Under the pieces are notes generated by a model. That model saw only the letters and a list, made by a program, of their open reading frames with translations. It was not told the origin of the DNA and did no database searches. A program made the position numbers and the translations under genes. This document shows positions 19,390-27,488 of a stretch of 64,000 nt of DNA, in pieces; the stretch's first letter is position 1; each line of letters opens with the position of its first letter. Origin of the DNA: Streptococcus sp. HMSC078D09 (GTDB lineage: Bacteria; Bacillota; Bacilli; Lactobacillales; Streptococcaceae); NCBI RefSeq assembly GCF_001813675.1, contig NZ_KV813650.1, forward strand, positions 96,879 through 160,878, in the 5' to 3' direction.

Positions 19390-19473
19390 TAAACGATGAT
19401 TACAGCACAAGCAAGTAGAGGTTGCATTCTCATTATTTTTGCTACTTTGCGTGGCATTTATCGTTTTTACGTT
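19390..19473. repeat. Imperfect long inverted repeat in a divergent intergenic region
   Basis: AAACGAT and GCAAGTAG on the left face CTACTTTGC and ATCGTTT on the right, about 27 bases per arm with mismatches and a ~24-base loop. It lies in the 343-base gap between the divergent regulator and nuclease genes. It could be a cruciform, an operator pair or part of an RNA. Confidence 0.45.
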
Positions 19474-19619
19474 GATTTTTAGCATTATTTTAGTTATTTT
19501 ACCATACATTCAAATAATAGAATTAAAAATAATATTTTGAAATCCCCGATAGTCTGGTAGTAATAAAAATAGCATAAAATAGGTTCTAAAAAATTATTTG
19601 TTCTGTAACCGCTTTTTTC

Positions 19620-19628
19620 TGCTATAAT
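19620..19628 (+). promoter_or_regulatory. Extended -10 promoter of the nuclease gene
   Basis: TGCTATAAT lies 31 bases before the ATG at 19660. The -35 region (TTGTTC at about 19599) has a 19-base spacer and is weak. Confidence 0.6.
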
Positions 19629-19659
19629 ATCACTAGATAGAAATGTGGGAGTTTCAATC

Positions 19660-20679
19660 ATGGTTACAAAACGCTTTTTGAAAAATGTTATTGTTGCGAT
19701 GGTCTCGGTTTTTATGTCCTTGGCTTTTGTACAAGGGGTTCAAGCCCAGCAAACGGGCCTCGATTACCAGAGTCTTCATCTACTGCCTTTTAATGGCAGT
19801 AAGCAGCTCGTACTGGGAGATTTTGATCATTTAGGTCGTGCGACCTCAGCTCATATTCAGTTGCAGGACAAGGATGAGCCAAAGAAAAAAAGAGAACCAC
19901 GTCTCAACTATAATCCGGTTGGCTGGCACAATTATAAGATTGCTTATGGAAACAAAGGAAAGAAGGCCTGGCTGTTCCATAGAGGGCATCTGATTGGCTA
20001 TCAATTTAGTGGACTGACCAATGAAGGGAAAAATTTGGTTCCTCTAACTGCTTGGACCAATACGGGGAATTATAAAGGGACAGCAGATAGCAATGTGGAA
20101 GGCATGCTCTACTACGAGAAACGGCTCGATAGCTGGCTGGCCACCCACCCCAATTACTGGCTAGATTATAAGGTGACGCCTGTCTACACGGGGGATGAAT
20201 TGATTCCTCGGAAGGTGACCTTGCAATATGTGGGAATTGATCGAGATGGCAACCTTCTACCAATCAATTTAAGTAGCCCCAAAGAGTCAGTAGATGCTTA
20301 TGGGATCACCACCGTTACCTTGGATAATTATTCCAAGAATGCGACCATTGACTATCTGAAGGGAACCGCCAAGCCATCCTTGGTGCCGACGGAACCAAGT
20401 AGTCAACCACAACCAGCCAGTCCTTCTGTAGAGACGCAACCAAGTCAAGCCCCTCAACCGAGTCAGCCAGCAGTGCCTGCACAGCCAGTTCAACCTGTCC
20501 AGCCTACAGAGCCAACTCGTCAACTGGCTCCAGTGGTTTATGTGGCTAGAAATGGAAGTGCCGATGTTTATTGGTATTCTTTGGACAGTATGCCTCGCAA
20601 TACCAATTTTTCTAAGGTAGTTCAGATGTCAGAAGAGCAAGCGCTAAGTCTTGGGAAGCGACATACAAGTAAGGAATAA
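19660..20679 (+). CDS. Secreted DNA/RNA non-specific endonuclease
   Basis: A 339-residue secreted protein. It has a signal peptide (basic MVTKRFLKN, hydrophobic core, cleavage likely after VQGVQA), then a beta-beta-alpha-metal nuclease domain with HRGHLIGYQFSG near residue 110, in which His serves as the general base, and the metal-binding Asn region GKNLVPLTAWTN. It lacks a membrane anchor, unlike competence nuclease EndA. After residue ~250 comes a Pro/Gln/Ser linker of about 45 residues (SQPQPASPSVE), then a 50-residue end module (VVYVARNGSADVYWYS, SEEQALSLGKRH) seen in other streptococcal surface proteins. Roles in nutrient DNA use or escape from DNA nets are plausible. ATG chosen for its GGGAG site. 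Confidence 0.88.
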   Translation: MVTKRFLKNVIVAMVSVFMSLAFVQGVQAQQTGLDYQSLHLLPFNGSKQLVLGDFDHLGRATSAHIQLQDKDEPKKKREPRLNYNPVGWHNYKIAYGNKGKKAWLFHRGHLIGYQFSGLTNEGKNLVPLTAWTNTGNYKGTADSNVEGMLYYEKRLDSWLATHPNYWLDYKVTPVYTGDELIPRKVTLQYVGIDRDGNLLPINLSSPKESVDAYGITTVTLDNYSKNATIDYLKGTAKPSLVPTEPSSQPQPASPSVETQPSQAPQPSQPAVPAQPVQPVQPTEPTRQLAPVVYVARNGSADVYWYSLDSMPRNTNFSKVVQMSEEQALSLGKRHTSKE

Positions 20680-20702
20680 GGATCAGTCATTTAGATGATT
20701 AG

Positions 20703-20727
20703 AAAGCCCCCAAATGGTGGGCTTTTT
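20703..20727 (+). terminator. Terminator of the nuclease gene
   Basis: AAAGCCC / GGGCTTT stem with an inner CC-AAAT-GG extension and one bulge, followed by T5. Confidence 0.85.
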
Positions 20728-20781
20728 GTGTGCATTACAATCTTAAAAAGTTAGTAGTCTAAAATTATCTCTCACAAGATC

Positions 20782-20810
20782 TTGCAAAGCTTTTTCTAAA
20801 GTTGTATACT
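20782..20810 (+). promoter_or_regulatory. Promoter of the GH13 gene
   Basis: TTGCAA, 17 bases, TATACT. The expected start site is near 20817, directly in front of a cre-like site. Confidence 0.75.
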
Positions 20811-20823
20811 AGAATGAGTTTTG

Positions 20824-20837
20824 TGTAATCGTTTGCA
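20824..20837 (+). promoter_or_regulatory. CcpA-binding (cre) site
   Basis: The 14 bases match the cre consensus TGWAANCGNTNWCA at 13 of 14 positions. Location just downstream of the predicted start site is the classic road-block position for carbon catabolite repression. Confidence 0.72.
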
Positions 20838-20883
20838 TAAATTGGTAAATGATGAAAAGAAAGGAAAGTAGGAGACGAGACAG

Positions 20884-22632
20884 ATGGAATTAACAGCGAT
20901 TTACCACCGGCCTGAATCGGAGTACGCCTATCTTTATAAGGACGGCCAGCTTCACATTCGCATCCGGACTAAGAAAGAGGATGTCAAACGGATTGTCTTG
21001 CACTATGGGGATCCTTTTATTTTTATAGAGGATCTTTATGAGGCAACTAAGGAAATGGACAAGGTGACGACCGACGATCTCTTTGATTATTGGCAAGTGT
21101 CGGTATCTGTTGGTCATGCCCGGATCCAGTACCTCTTTGAATTAGAGGATACAGCGGGAGAGAAGATCTTATATGGAGACCGGGGTGTGGCTTCCTATAA
21201 CAAGGAGAACATTGACTTCGTCATGAACGGATTTAAGCTTCCTTTTATCCATGAGATTGATGGTTGTGCTGTTCCAGATTGGGTAGCGCAGACGGTTTGG
21301 TACCAAATCTTCCCAGAACGCTTTGCCAATGGGAATCCAGCCCTTTCTCCAGAAGGCGTTCGCCCTTGGGATGCTTCTATTGCTCCGCAAATATTGGATT
21401 TCTTTGGTGGAGATTTACAAGGAATCATCGATCATTTGAATTACTTGCAGGAGTTAGGGATTACAGGGCTCTATCTTTGCCCGATTTTTGAATCTCCGAG
21501 CAATCACAAGTACGATACCATTGACTATTATGAAATCGATCGTCATTTTGGAGATAAGGAGACCTTCCGCCAGCTAGTGAAAGAGGCCCATGCGCGTGGG
21601 ATGAAGATCATGCTGGATGCCGTCTTCAACCATATTGGCTATGATTCACCCCAATGGCAGGATGTGCTCAAACACGGGGAGGATTCGATTTACAAGGACT
21701 GGTTCCACATCAAGGATTTCCCGGTTGAGACAGATAATCTTTGGAACAATCGTGACCTAACCTATCATGCTTTTGCCTTTGCGGGCTATATGCCTAAGCT
21801 CAATACAGCTAATCCAGAGGTGAAGGACTATCTCTTGAAGGTTGCGACATACTGGATTGAAGAGTTTGATATTGATGCTTGGCGACTGGACGTGGCCAAT
21901 GAAATCGATCATCAATTTTGGCGAGATTTCCGTAAGTCGGTCTTGGCCAAGAAACCAGACCTCTATATCCTCGGGGAAATCTGGCATTCGTCACAACCTT
22001 GGCTCAATGGTGATGAGTTCCATGCGGTGATGAACTATCCTCTCTCGGAGAGTATCAAGGATTATTTCCTGCGGGGGCATAAGGAGACGCAACGCTTCAT
22101 TTGGGAGATCAATAGCCAGTCTATGTACTACAGGCAGCAGATCTCTGAGGTCATGTTCAATCTCTTGGACTCGCATGATACAGAGCGGATCCTGACGACG
22201 GCCAAAGGTGATCTTCCGTCCGTCAAGTCTGCTCTCGCCTTCCTCTATCTGCAACGGGGAACGCCATGTATCTATTATGGAACGGAGCTAGCCCTCATCG
22301 GTGGACCAGACCCAGATTGCCGTCGTGTCATGCCTTGGGAGAGCGTGTCAGCGGACAATGATATGCTGAACTTTATGAAGGACTTGATCCAGCTACGAAA
22401 AGAAGTAGCCGGCATGATTCAGCATGGCAAGATTAGCTTGGAAGAAGTAAAGCCGGATGTGGTGGCAGTAGAATGGCAGCATGAAGGTCACATTCTCAAA
22501 GCCTACTTTAACCACTCAAAGACAGACTTTGTCATAGAAAGCGGACAGGCAGATCTGATCAGTCTTGGAAGCATTTCCGATGATCGATTGACCATTCAGC
22601 CAAATGGCTTTGTTATTTATAGAGAAAATTAG
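20884..22632 (+). CDS. Neopullulanase/cyclomaltodextrinase-type alpha-glycosidase, GH13
   Basis: A 582-residue cytoplasmic enzyme that cleaves alpha-glucans or short maltodextrins. An N-terminal beta-sandwich domain of about 120 residues (YKDGQLHIRIRT, VLHYGDPF) is followed by a GH13 barrel starting PDWVAQTVWYQIFPERFANG. Catalytic residues are the nucleophile Asp336 in DAWRLDVANE, the acid Glu365 in LGEIW and Asp432 in DSHDTE; LDAVFNH near 245 is the first conserved region. The N-domain and MPKLNT motif point to the neopullulanase/maltogenic amylase subfamily (GH13_20). No signal peptide. Its promoter overlaps a cre site, so glucose repression is expected. Confidence 0.92.
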   Translation: MELTAIYHRPESEYAYLYKDGQLHIRIRTKKEDVKRIVLHYGDPFIFIEDLYEATKEMDKVTTDDLFDYWQVSVSVGHARIQYLFELEDTAGEKILYGDRGVASYNKENIDFVMNGFKLPFIHEIDGCAVPDWVAQTVWYQIFPERFANGNPALSPEGVRPWDASIAPQILDFFGGDLQGIIDHLNYLQELGITGLYLCPIFESPSNHKYDTIDYYEIDRHFGDKETFRQLVKEAHARGMKIMLDAVFNHIGYDSPQWQDVLKHGEDSIYKDWFHIKDFPVETDNLWNNRDLTYHAFAFAGYMPKLNTANPEVKDYLLKVATYWIEEFDIDAWRLDVANEIDHQFWRDFRKSVLAKKPDLYILGEIWHSSQPWLNGDEFHAVMNYPLSESIKDYFLRGHKETQRFIWEINSQSMYYRQQISEVMFNLLDSHDTERILTTAKGDLPSVKSALAFLYLQRGTPCIYYGTELALIGGPDPDCRRVMPWESVSADNDMLNFMKDLIQLRKEVAGMIQHGKISLEEVKPDVVAVEWQHEGHILKAYFNHSKTDFVIESGQADLISLGSISDDRLTIQPNGFVIYREN

Positions 22633-22640
22633 CAGAAAGA

Positions 22641-22679
22641 AGAGGCTGGGACAAAAGTCCTAGCCTCTTTATTATTTTT
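22641..22679 (+). terminator. Terminator of the GH13 gene (within repeat copy 1)
   Basis: AGAGGCTGGGAC / GTCCTAGCCTCT, a 12-bp stem with one G-U pair and an AAAA loop, then a T-rich tail. Confidence 0.88.
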
Positions 22680-22820
22680 GGATTGTCGATCAAGACGCAG
22701 TGGTTGAGTAGGCTCTACTACGCTGATTTCATCAGCTTTTACAGCCCTACTCAACTGTGCGGAGGTGGGACGACGAAATCGAATTCTAACGAATGACCGA
22801 TTTCTGTCTCACTCTCTTTC
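22641..22820 (-). repeat. Copy 1 of a ~180-bp intergenic repeat (inverted relative to copy 2)
   Basis: This stretch is, over nearly its whole length, the reverse complement of 31989-32167. Shared blocks include GTTGAGTAGG, CCTCCGCACAG, AATCGAATTCTAACGAAT and GATTTCATCAGC. It contains no gene. One end supplies a terminator for the GH13 gene. Confidence 0.9.
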
Positions 22821-22892
22821 CGTTTTATAAATGGTTGGTTTATGGTTGTCAGTATAGTATAATAGTAGCAAATGATAAAGGAGGAGATGGTG

Positions 22893-23411
22893 ATGAAGAT
22901 GTTAGCAATTAATCCTATTTCGTTTAAAAAAAGAATGATTGAATTACTATTTGATTATCTTTTCATACTAGCTTATTTAGCACTTCTGTTTTTTGGTTCT
23001 ATGCTTTTTTACATTATTTTTTTTAATGGTATCCCAGAGTTTACAGAAATTCAGTCGCAGTGGATTGCATTTTTCACCTCTGTTTTGCCGATTACGATCC
23101 TTTTCACATTCTTGGATTATGCAAAAAATGGAAGTTTTGGGAAGATAAAAGCGGGATTTGAACTGGTCTATCAGAAAAAAACAGTGCAAGCTAGCTTGAT
23201 TAGAAACACGATTAAATTTTTACCTTGGCAAATAGGTCATATGGGCACGATTCATGGTGTCTATAGTAATTTTGATGTGTTATCCATTAGCCTCTCTATT
23301 TCGGCGACTCTCCTCGCAGTTTTGCTACTGGCAATGACAATGTTTAGAAAAGATAAGAGGCATCTAGGTGACCTGCTAGCCCATACGCAAGTTCAGCAAA
23401 AAGGTGCCTAG
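22893..23411 (+). CDS. RDD-family membrane protein
   Basis: A 172-residue membrane protein with four hydrophobic segments (about 20-45, 60-80, 125-150). The RDD features are present: the first-helix segment KKRMIELLFDYLFILAYL, the charged loop LDYAKNGSFGKIKAG, and RHLGDLLAHTQV at the end. Function in the family is poorly known. GAGG and an ATG at 22893 give the best start among several in-frame start codons. A relic of a paralogue with the same start remains at 10401. Confidence 0.82.
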   Translation: MKMLAINPISFKKRMIELLFDYLFILAYLALLFFGSMLFYIIFFNGIPEFTEIQSQWIAFFTSVLPITILFTFLDYAKNGSFGKIKAGFELVYQKKTVQASLIRNTIKFLPWQIGHMGTIHGVYSNFDVLSISLSISATLLAVLLLAMTMFRKDKRHLGDLLAHTQVQQKGA

Positions 23412-23470
23412 GATAGAGATTGTCTATTCAGTCCTCAAAGAAAAAATACACATAGTTGGGAAGTGTCTAT

Positions 23471-23914
23471 ATGAATGAAAACGTTGAATTTACGAATCTT
23501 TGTATGGTAAGAGATGGCGATAGAGTTCTTGTTATTCATCGTAAAAAAGAGGACTGGCCAGGCATTACATTTCCTGGAGGTCATGTCGAAGTGGGAGAGT
23601 CATTTACTGAATCAGTGATCCGTGAAGTGAAGGAAGAAACTGGCTTAAGGATAGTTTCTCCCCAGATTTGTGGAATGAAAGATTGGGTAAAAGAAGGCAT
23701 TCGTTATGTAGTTCTCTTTTATAAGACAGAAAAGTTTGACGGAGAATTAATATCCTCTGAAGAGGGGGAAGTCTGGTGGGAGGCCCTGAAAGAATTGCCA
23801 AAACTAGACCTCTCCTTAGATATGGAGGATATGCTTCGTATTTTCCTTGAAGAAGACCTTTCTGAATTTTTCTACTACCAAGATGGAGAAGACTGGAAAT
23901 ACGATTTAAAGTAA
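23471..23914 (+). CDS. Nudix hydrolase (MutT-like)
   Basis: A 147-residue pyrophosphohydrolase. The Nudix box is complete: GGHVEVGESFTES followed by REVKEETGL (Gx5Ex7REUxEExGU) around residues 38-60. Related streptococcal proteins act on 8-oxo-dGTP or other nucleoside diphosphate derivatives; the substrate here is not readable. The ATG at 23471 has only a weak ribosome site. Its own terminator follows. Confidence 0.9.
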   Translation: MNENVEFTNLCMVRDGDRVLVIHRKKEDWPGITFPGGHVEVGESFTESVIREVKEETGLRIVSPQICGMKDWVKEGIRYVVLFYKTEKFDGELISSEEGEVWWEALKELPKLDLSLDMEDMLRIFLEEDLSEFFYYQDGEDWKYDLK

Positions 23915-23958
23915 ATTTTAATACTAATTCTTCTAAAGATTTAATTTATTTTTTTAAG

Positions 23959-23988
23959 CAGTCAACCGTATGGTTGGCTGTTTTTCTT
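23959..23988 (+). terminator. Terminator of the Nudix gene
   Basis: CAGTCAACC / GGTTGGCTG (one G-U), GTAT loop, then T5C and T7. Confidence 0.9.
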
Positions 23989-24017
23989 TTTTTATGACTG
24001 CTTTATTCGTGGAACCT

Positions 24018-24026
24018 TGTTATAAT
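24018..24026 (+). promoter_or_regulatory. Extended -10 promoter of a MerR-type gene
   Basis: TGTTATAAT lies about 107 bases before the ATG at 24133; the leader between holds the short palindromic CCCCTTGGGG near 24086. Confidence 0.5.
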
Positions 24027-24132
24027 AGGAGATGAAAGTGATTAGAAAAATGATCGTCTTCTGTTTATAAGGTGAAGGTTGACATGCCCCTTGGGGACAG
24101 GAGTATCATATAGATAAAGGGGGTGCAAGATC

Positions 24133-24993
24133 ATGTTAAGAAATGATATTCAAAAAATAACAGGTTTAACTCGAAAAGCACTAGAATACTATGAAGAAAA
24201 AGGTTTTATTCATCCTCGAAGACTAGAAAATGGGTATAGGGAATATTCGGAAAAGGATGTAGAGATTCTGAATAAGATTGCCTTGTTTAAAAAATTAGGG
24301 CTAACCATAACAGAAATAAAGGACTGTCTGAAGACAGATGGGGCTACTCCATCTAGTATTCTCAGAAGAAAAGAGCAAGAACTAGAAAGTGATGAGAAAC
24401 GGAAAGTAGTGTTCGATCTCTATATCAAAGGTGCAGACACGGATATGATCAATGAAAAACTTGCGATCATCGAAGCTGAGGACTCCATTTATAAGAGACT
24501 CGAAAGAGCATTTCCAGGATACTTAGGTCAATGCTTATTTGCTGCCTATCAACCTTTTTTACAAGAGCCCTTGTCAAAAGATGGAGAAGCGGCATTTAAG
24601 AAATATATTCAATATTTAGATAGCCTTCCAACCTTTGAGTTAAGCAGAGAAGAACAGGATTATGTTGATGAACTGAGTTCTAGTTTTAATATGAAGACCT
24701 TAAAAGAGGTTAATGAAGCTAAGATAGCTGCGGTAGAAAGTTATGAAAAGTGGCATAATGAAAATAAGGACACAATTTCTATTTATGATCGCTATTTGAA
24801 CAGTGATGATTACAAAACAAGTCCAATGAAAATTATTCAAGATCAACTGAAAACATTTTTGATGGACCATCACTACTATGAGGTCGCTATTCCGCTGATT
24901 AGACAATTTAGTAAGAGTTACGATCGTTATTATAAAAAACTAACGGACGCAAGTAACTATTACTTAAAACAAAAAGCAGATGCTCCACAGTAA
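24133..24993 (+). CDS. MerR-family transcriptional regulator
   Basis: A 286-residue regulator. The winged helix-turn-helix is at residues 3-70: IQKITGLTRKALEYYEEKGF, then GYREYSEKDVEIL and FKKLGLTITEIKD. The remaining ~200 residues are helical and probably form the ligand-sensing domain; no cysteines suited to metal binding are seen there, so an organic ligand is more likely. A GGGGG-type site lies upstream. It stands alone between two terminators, with no obvious adjacent target gene. Confidence 0.88.
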   Translation: MLRNDIQKITGLTRKALEYYEEKGFIHPRRLENGYREYSEKDVEILNKIALFKKLGLTITEIKDCLKTDGATPSSILRRKEQELESDEKRKVVFDLYIKGADTDMINEKLAIIEAEDSIYKRLERAFPGYLGQCLFAAYQPFLQEPLSKDGEAAFKKYIQYLDSLPTFELSREEQDYVDELSSSFNMKTLKEVNEAKIAAVESYEKWHNENKDTISIYDRYLNSDDYKTSPMKIIQDQLKTFLMDHHYYEVAIPLIRQFSKSYDRYYKKLTDASNYYLKQKADAPQ

Positions 24994-25033
24994 ATCGGAA
25001 ATCAATATACTTCATAAGATTTAACGATTAAGA

Positions 25034-25072
25034 GATAGAGTGAGGGAAGACATGCCCTTGCTCTATTTTTCG
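25034..25072 (+). terminator. Terminator of the MerR-type gene
   Basis: ATAGAGTGAGGG / CCCTTGCTCTAT stem with two wobble pairs and an AAGACATG loop, then T5. Confidence 0.88.
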
Positions 25073-25082
25073 GTTCCTTTAA

Positions 25083-25111
25083 TTGTACTTTTCCCTATAT
25101 AGGTGTATAAT
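25083..25111 (+). promoter_or_regulatory. Promoter of the 103-residue protein
   Basis: TTGTAC, 17 bases, TATAAT, ending 32 bases before the ATG at 25144. Confidence 0.7.
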
Positions 25112-25143
25112 GTGTCCTTAGATAAACAAATGAGGAGTTTACT

Positions 25144-25455
25144 ATGGAATTGAAAGATTTTACAGAAAAAGAACAAGAACAAATCAAGCAAGGATTGAGT
25201 ACGGCTGAGATTTCTGATAAGGAAGCGGCGAAGAAATTACTTGCTCTTGTCCCGCAAGAATGGATCAAACGTATTCCTTTCTTTGTCAGGGGGCATGCGA
25301 CGACCAAGACAGTTGAGCGTGTAGCCAAGCAATACCCTGAACTCTATGCCGTGGCGAAACGTCAAGGGGACCTTCCTGAAAAAGAAGGAGAAGAGCTCCG
25401 TAAGATTATGACGGCCATCTTTGAAGAAAAGATGAACAAACACAAGATTAAATAA
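25144..25455 (+). CDS. Conserved small basic helical protein
   Basis: A 103-residue soluble protein, mostly helical. Features: MELKDFTEKEQEQIKQGL at the start, a KKLLALVPQEWIKRIPFFVR core and a highly charged tail KMNKHKIK. TGAGGAG precedes the ATG. I do not know its function. A decayed copy is present at 11245, so the gene was once duplicated. Own promoter and terminator indicate a single-gene unit. Confidence 0.72.
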   Translation: MELKDFTEKEQEQIKQGLSTAEISDKEAAKKLLALVPQEWIKRIPFFVRGHATTKTVERVAKQYPELYAVAKRQGDLPEKEGEELRKIMTAIFEEKMNKHKIK

Positions 25456-25498
25456 TCTTATATAATACTTTGTTATTTTTTTATCACACAATTGAATG

Positions 25499-25531
25499 AG
25501 TGATTGCAGTTGAAATGCAGTCACTTTTTTA
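25499..25531 (+). terminator. Terminator of the 103-residue protein gene
   Basis: AGTGATTGCA / TGCAGTCACT stem (one G-U), GTTGAAA loop, T6. Confidence 0.9.
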
Positions 25532-25586
25532 TTTACTAGCATAGAGACTTTTACACTAATAAATAAAAATCAACAATATTTCATGA

Positions 25587-25595
25587 TATAATGCT
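25587..25595 (+). promoter_or_regulatory. Extended -10 promoter of the Ltp-like gene
   Basis: TGATATAAT lies about 60 bases before the ATG at 25656. Confidence 0.55.
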
Positions 25596-25655
25596 AATGA
25601 AAGCAGTTCCAGAGGGATGAAAGATTCCATTGAAGAAAAACAAGTAAAGGTAGTC

Positions 25656-26396
25656 ATGATGAAAAAATTTGTTATAATTATTTTTTCGATTTTTGTATTG
25701 TTGATAGGAATGTTCGCTATTATGTATAATGGATATATTAAAGCTTATGAAGAAGCTCATAATCATTCGAGTTATTCATGGTTAAAAGAAACTTATCCTG
25801 TAGAAAAATACTCTACCTCAAGTGATGGAAATAAGGATGTTTTCGAATCATCAAAACAAGAATACTCTTCTTCAAGTGATAGAAAAAATAAGGAAGATTT
25901 AAAATCATTAATGAATATGTTTATGAAAGGACTATTTCCTCCAACTTTACTAGATCCAGATTATACATATGCATATGAAAAAGCTAAATCTTGGTCAAAA
26001 AAGCATTTATCGCAGCAGCAAATTAAAATTTATCTTACCAAGTATGACAGGTATTCAGAGGATGCTACTCAGTACGCTTTAAATAAGCTTAATGTAGACT
26101 GGAAAGAGCAAGCACTTTTAAAAGCAAAATATTATCAAGAGTTTCATTATTCAAAAGAAAAATTGGTTGAGCAACTTATAAATATTGAAAAATTTACTCA
26201 AGAAGAGGCTGATTATGCCATAGAACAAGGTCATTTCGATTGGAAAGAGGAAGCTGTGAAAAAAGCGGAATTTTATGCGAACAGTGGCAAGATTACGAAA
26301 GAAAGGTTATTACAAAAACTTGTTGAATATAGAAGATTTACTCAAGAAGAAGCGGAGTACGCAATAGAACATGCAAAAATAGATTGGTTGAATTAA
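25656..26396 (+). CDS. Membrane-anchored protein with three Ltp-type repeats
   Basis: A 246-residue protein. One hydrophobic helix near residues 5-25 follows MMKKF; no lipobox cysteine is present. After a Ser-rich stretch come three repeats of about 46 residues, each with a helix, a (F/Y)(S/T)(Q/E)E(E/D)A-x-YA core and a terminal DW: ...YSEDATQYALNKLNVDW, ...FTQEEADYAIEQGHFDW, ...FTQEEAEYAIEHAKIDW. This is the Ltp pattern, known from the lipoprotein of Streptococcus thermophilus prophage TP-J34 that blocks phage DNA injection. A superinfection-exclusion or surface role is therefore plausible. The more upstream start at 25617 lacks a ribosome site; AAAGG serves 25656. Confidence 0.82.
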   Translation: MMKKFVIIIFSIFVLLIGMFAIMYNGYIKAYEEAHNHSSYSWLKETYPVEKYSTSSDGNKDVFESSKQEYSSSSDRKNKEDLKSLMNMFMKGLFPPTLLDPDYTYAYEKAKSWSKKHLSQQQIKIYLTKYDRYSEDATQYALNKLNVDWKEQALLKAKYYQEFHYSKEKLVEQLINIEKFTQEEADYAIEQGHFDWKEEAVKKAEFYANSGKITKERLLQKLVEYRRFTQEEAEYAIEHAKIDWLN

Positions 26397-26430
26397 ACAA
26401 TAATTTTAATTTTGATTTTTGTAACATATT

Positions 26431-26462
26431 AAAGAGCTGGACAGTCTGCCAGCTCTTTTTTG
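26431..26462 (+). terminator. Terminator of the Ltp-like gene
   Basis: AAAGAGCTGG / CCAGCTCTTT, a perfect 10-bp stem with an 8-base loop, then T-rich. Confidence 0.92.
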
Positions 26463-26497
26463 TTACTTATAAACTTTTCTCATTTCGTAAAAAATAG

Positions 26498-26526
26498 TTG
26501 GAGCAAAGCTAGTTTTAAACTATAAT
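26498..26526 (+). promoter_or_regulatory. Promoter of the DUF4300 lipoprotein operon
   Basis: TTGGAG, 17 bases, TATAAT, about 70 bases before the ATG at 26598. Confidence 0.65.
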
Positions 26527-26597
26527 AGAGGAAAAGGATTATCGATATGAAAAATTTATAGAACAAACATTTTAATCAATAGAGAAGGAACCAGTTT

Positions 26598-27485
26598 ATG
26601 AAACCATCTAAAAAATTCATGCTCCTTACTAGCTGTGCCTTGGCGATCTTTGCTTTAGCGGCTTGTAGTAGCAACCAAAAGCAATACAAGGAAAAGCAGG
26701 CAAGTTCCACTGTACAGAAATCTAGTTCAGATAAGGAGCGCTACAAGGGAAGCTACAGCAACCTCAACAGCAAAGCAAGTGTCGAAGAAGTGCGGAGTCT
26801 TTTGTCTGCTTATTTGGATAAGGACAGTGTAGACAAGTTTTTGGGTCTAGTAACGGATTACGATAGCATTGTTGGCTCGGTCGGCTTGACGGGTGACTTC
26901 AGCAAGTTTAAGAAAACAGACTACAATATTGAGAAGATCAGTGACTTGTGGACCAAGAAAAAGGGCGATTTCGTCGGGACCAACTGCCGGATCAATAGCT
27001 ATACTCTTCTGAAGAATCGCATCGAGATTCCTAAGATGAAAGCGGATAGTGAACTTTTATTTGTGGACAATGATGCGATTGACAAAGGGAAGATCTTCGG
27101 TGAGGCAGACAAGGAAGCCTTTAACATTCTGTATTCACGGGTTCCGACAGAGGCGACAACGGATGTCAAGGTCCATGCCAAGAAGATGGAAGAGTATTTT
27201 TCTCACTTCAAGTTCAATGAAAATGCGCGCATGCTTTCTGTTATCGTTCATGATAACCTAGATGGAAATAGCCTTTTTGTCGGGCACGTCGGTGTCTTGG
27301 TTCCTTCTAAGGACGGCTATCTATTTGTCGAAAAGCTAACCTTCGAAGAGCCCTACCAAGCCATTAAGTTTGCGACCAAGGAAGATGTCTACAAATACTT
27401 GGAGACCAAGTACCAAGACTACACAGGCGAAGGTCTGGCTAAACCCTTTATCATGGATAATGAAAAATGGGTTGAGATGAAGTAG
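26598..27485 (+). CDS. DUF4300-family lipoprotein
   Basis: A 295-residue lipoprotein. The signal peptide ends in the lipobox LAAC (Cys23), followed by a Ser/Lys-rich linker. The rest matches the DUF4300 pattern: YSNLNSKASVEEVRSLL near 52, DFVGTNCRINSYTLL near 120, and GHVGVLVPSKDGYLFVEKL (split here from its flanks) near 232. The family is widespread in streptococci and of unknown function, exposed outside the membrane. An AAGGAACC site precedes the ATG. Three genes follow at 3-, 22- and -4-base spacing, suggesting an operon with two CPBP proteases. Confidence 0.87.
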   Translation: MKPSKKFMLLTSCALAIFALAACSSNQKQYKEKQASSTVQKSSSDKERYKGSYSNLNSKASVEEVRSLLSAYLDKDSVDKFLGLVTDYDSIVGSVGLTGDFSKFKKTDYNIEKISDLWTKKKGDFVGTNCRINSYTLLKNRIEIPKMKADSELLFVDNDAIDKGKIFGEADKEAFNILYSRVPTEATTDVKVHAKKMEEYFSHFKFNENARMLSVIVHDNLDGNSLFVGHVGVLVPSKDGYLFVEKLTFEEPYQAIKFATKEDVYKYLETKYQDYTGEGLAKPFIMDNEKWVEMK

Positions 27486-27488
27486 AGG

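Noticed and set aside
19604-19617. Possible cre site in the nuclease promoter
   Set aside because: Matches 12 of 14, but the conserved CA end is TT; too weak to list as a site.
20400-20520. Tandem repeat in the nuclease gene
   Set aside because: This is a low-complexity Pro/Gln/Ser linker coded by varied codons, not a true DNA repeat.
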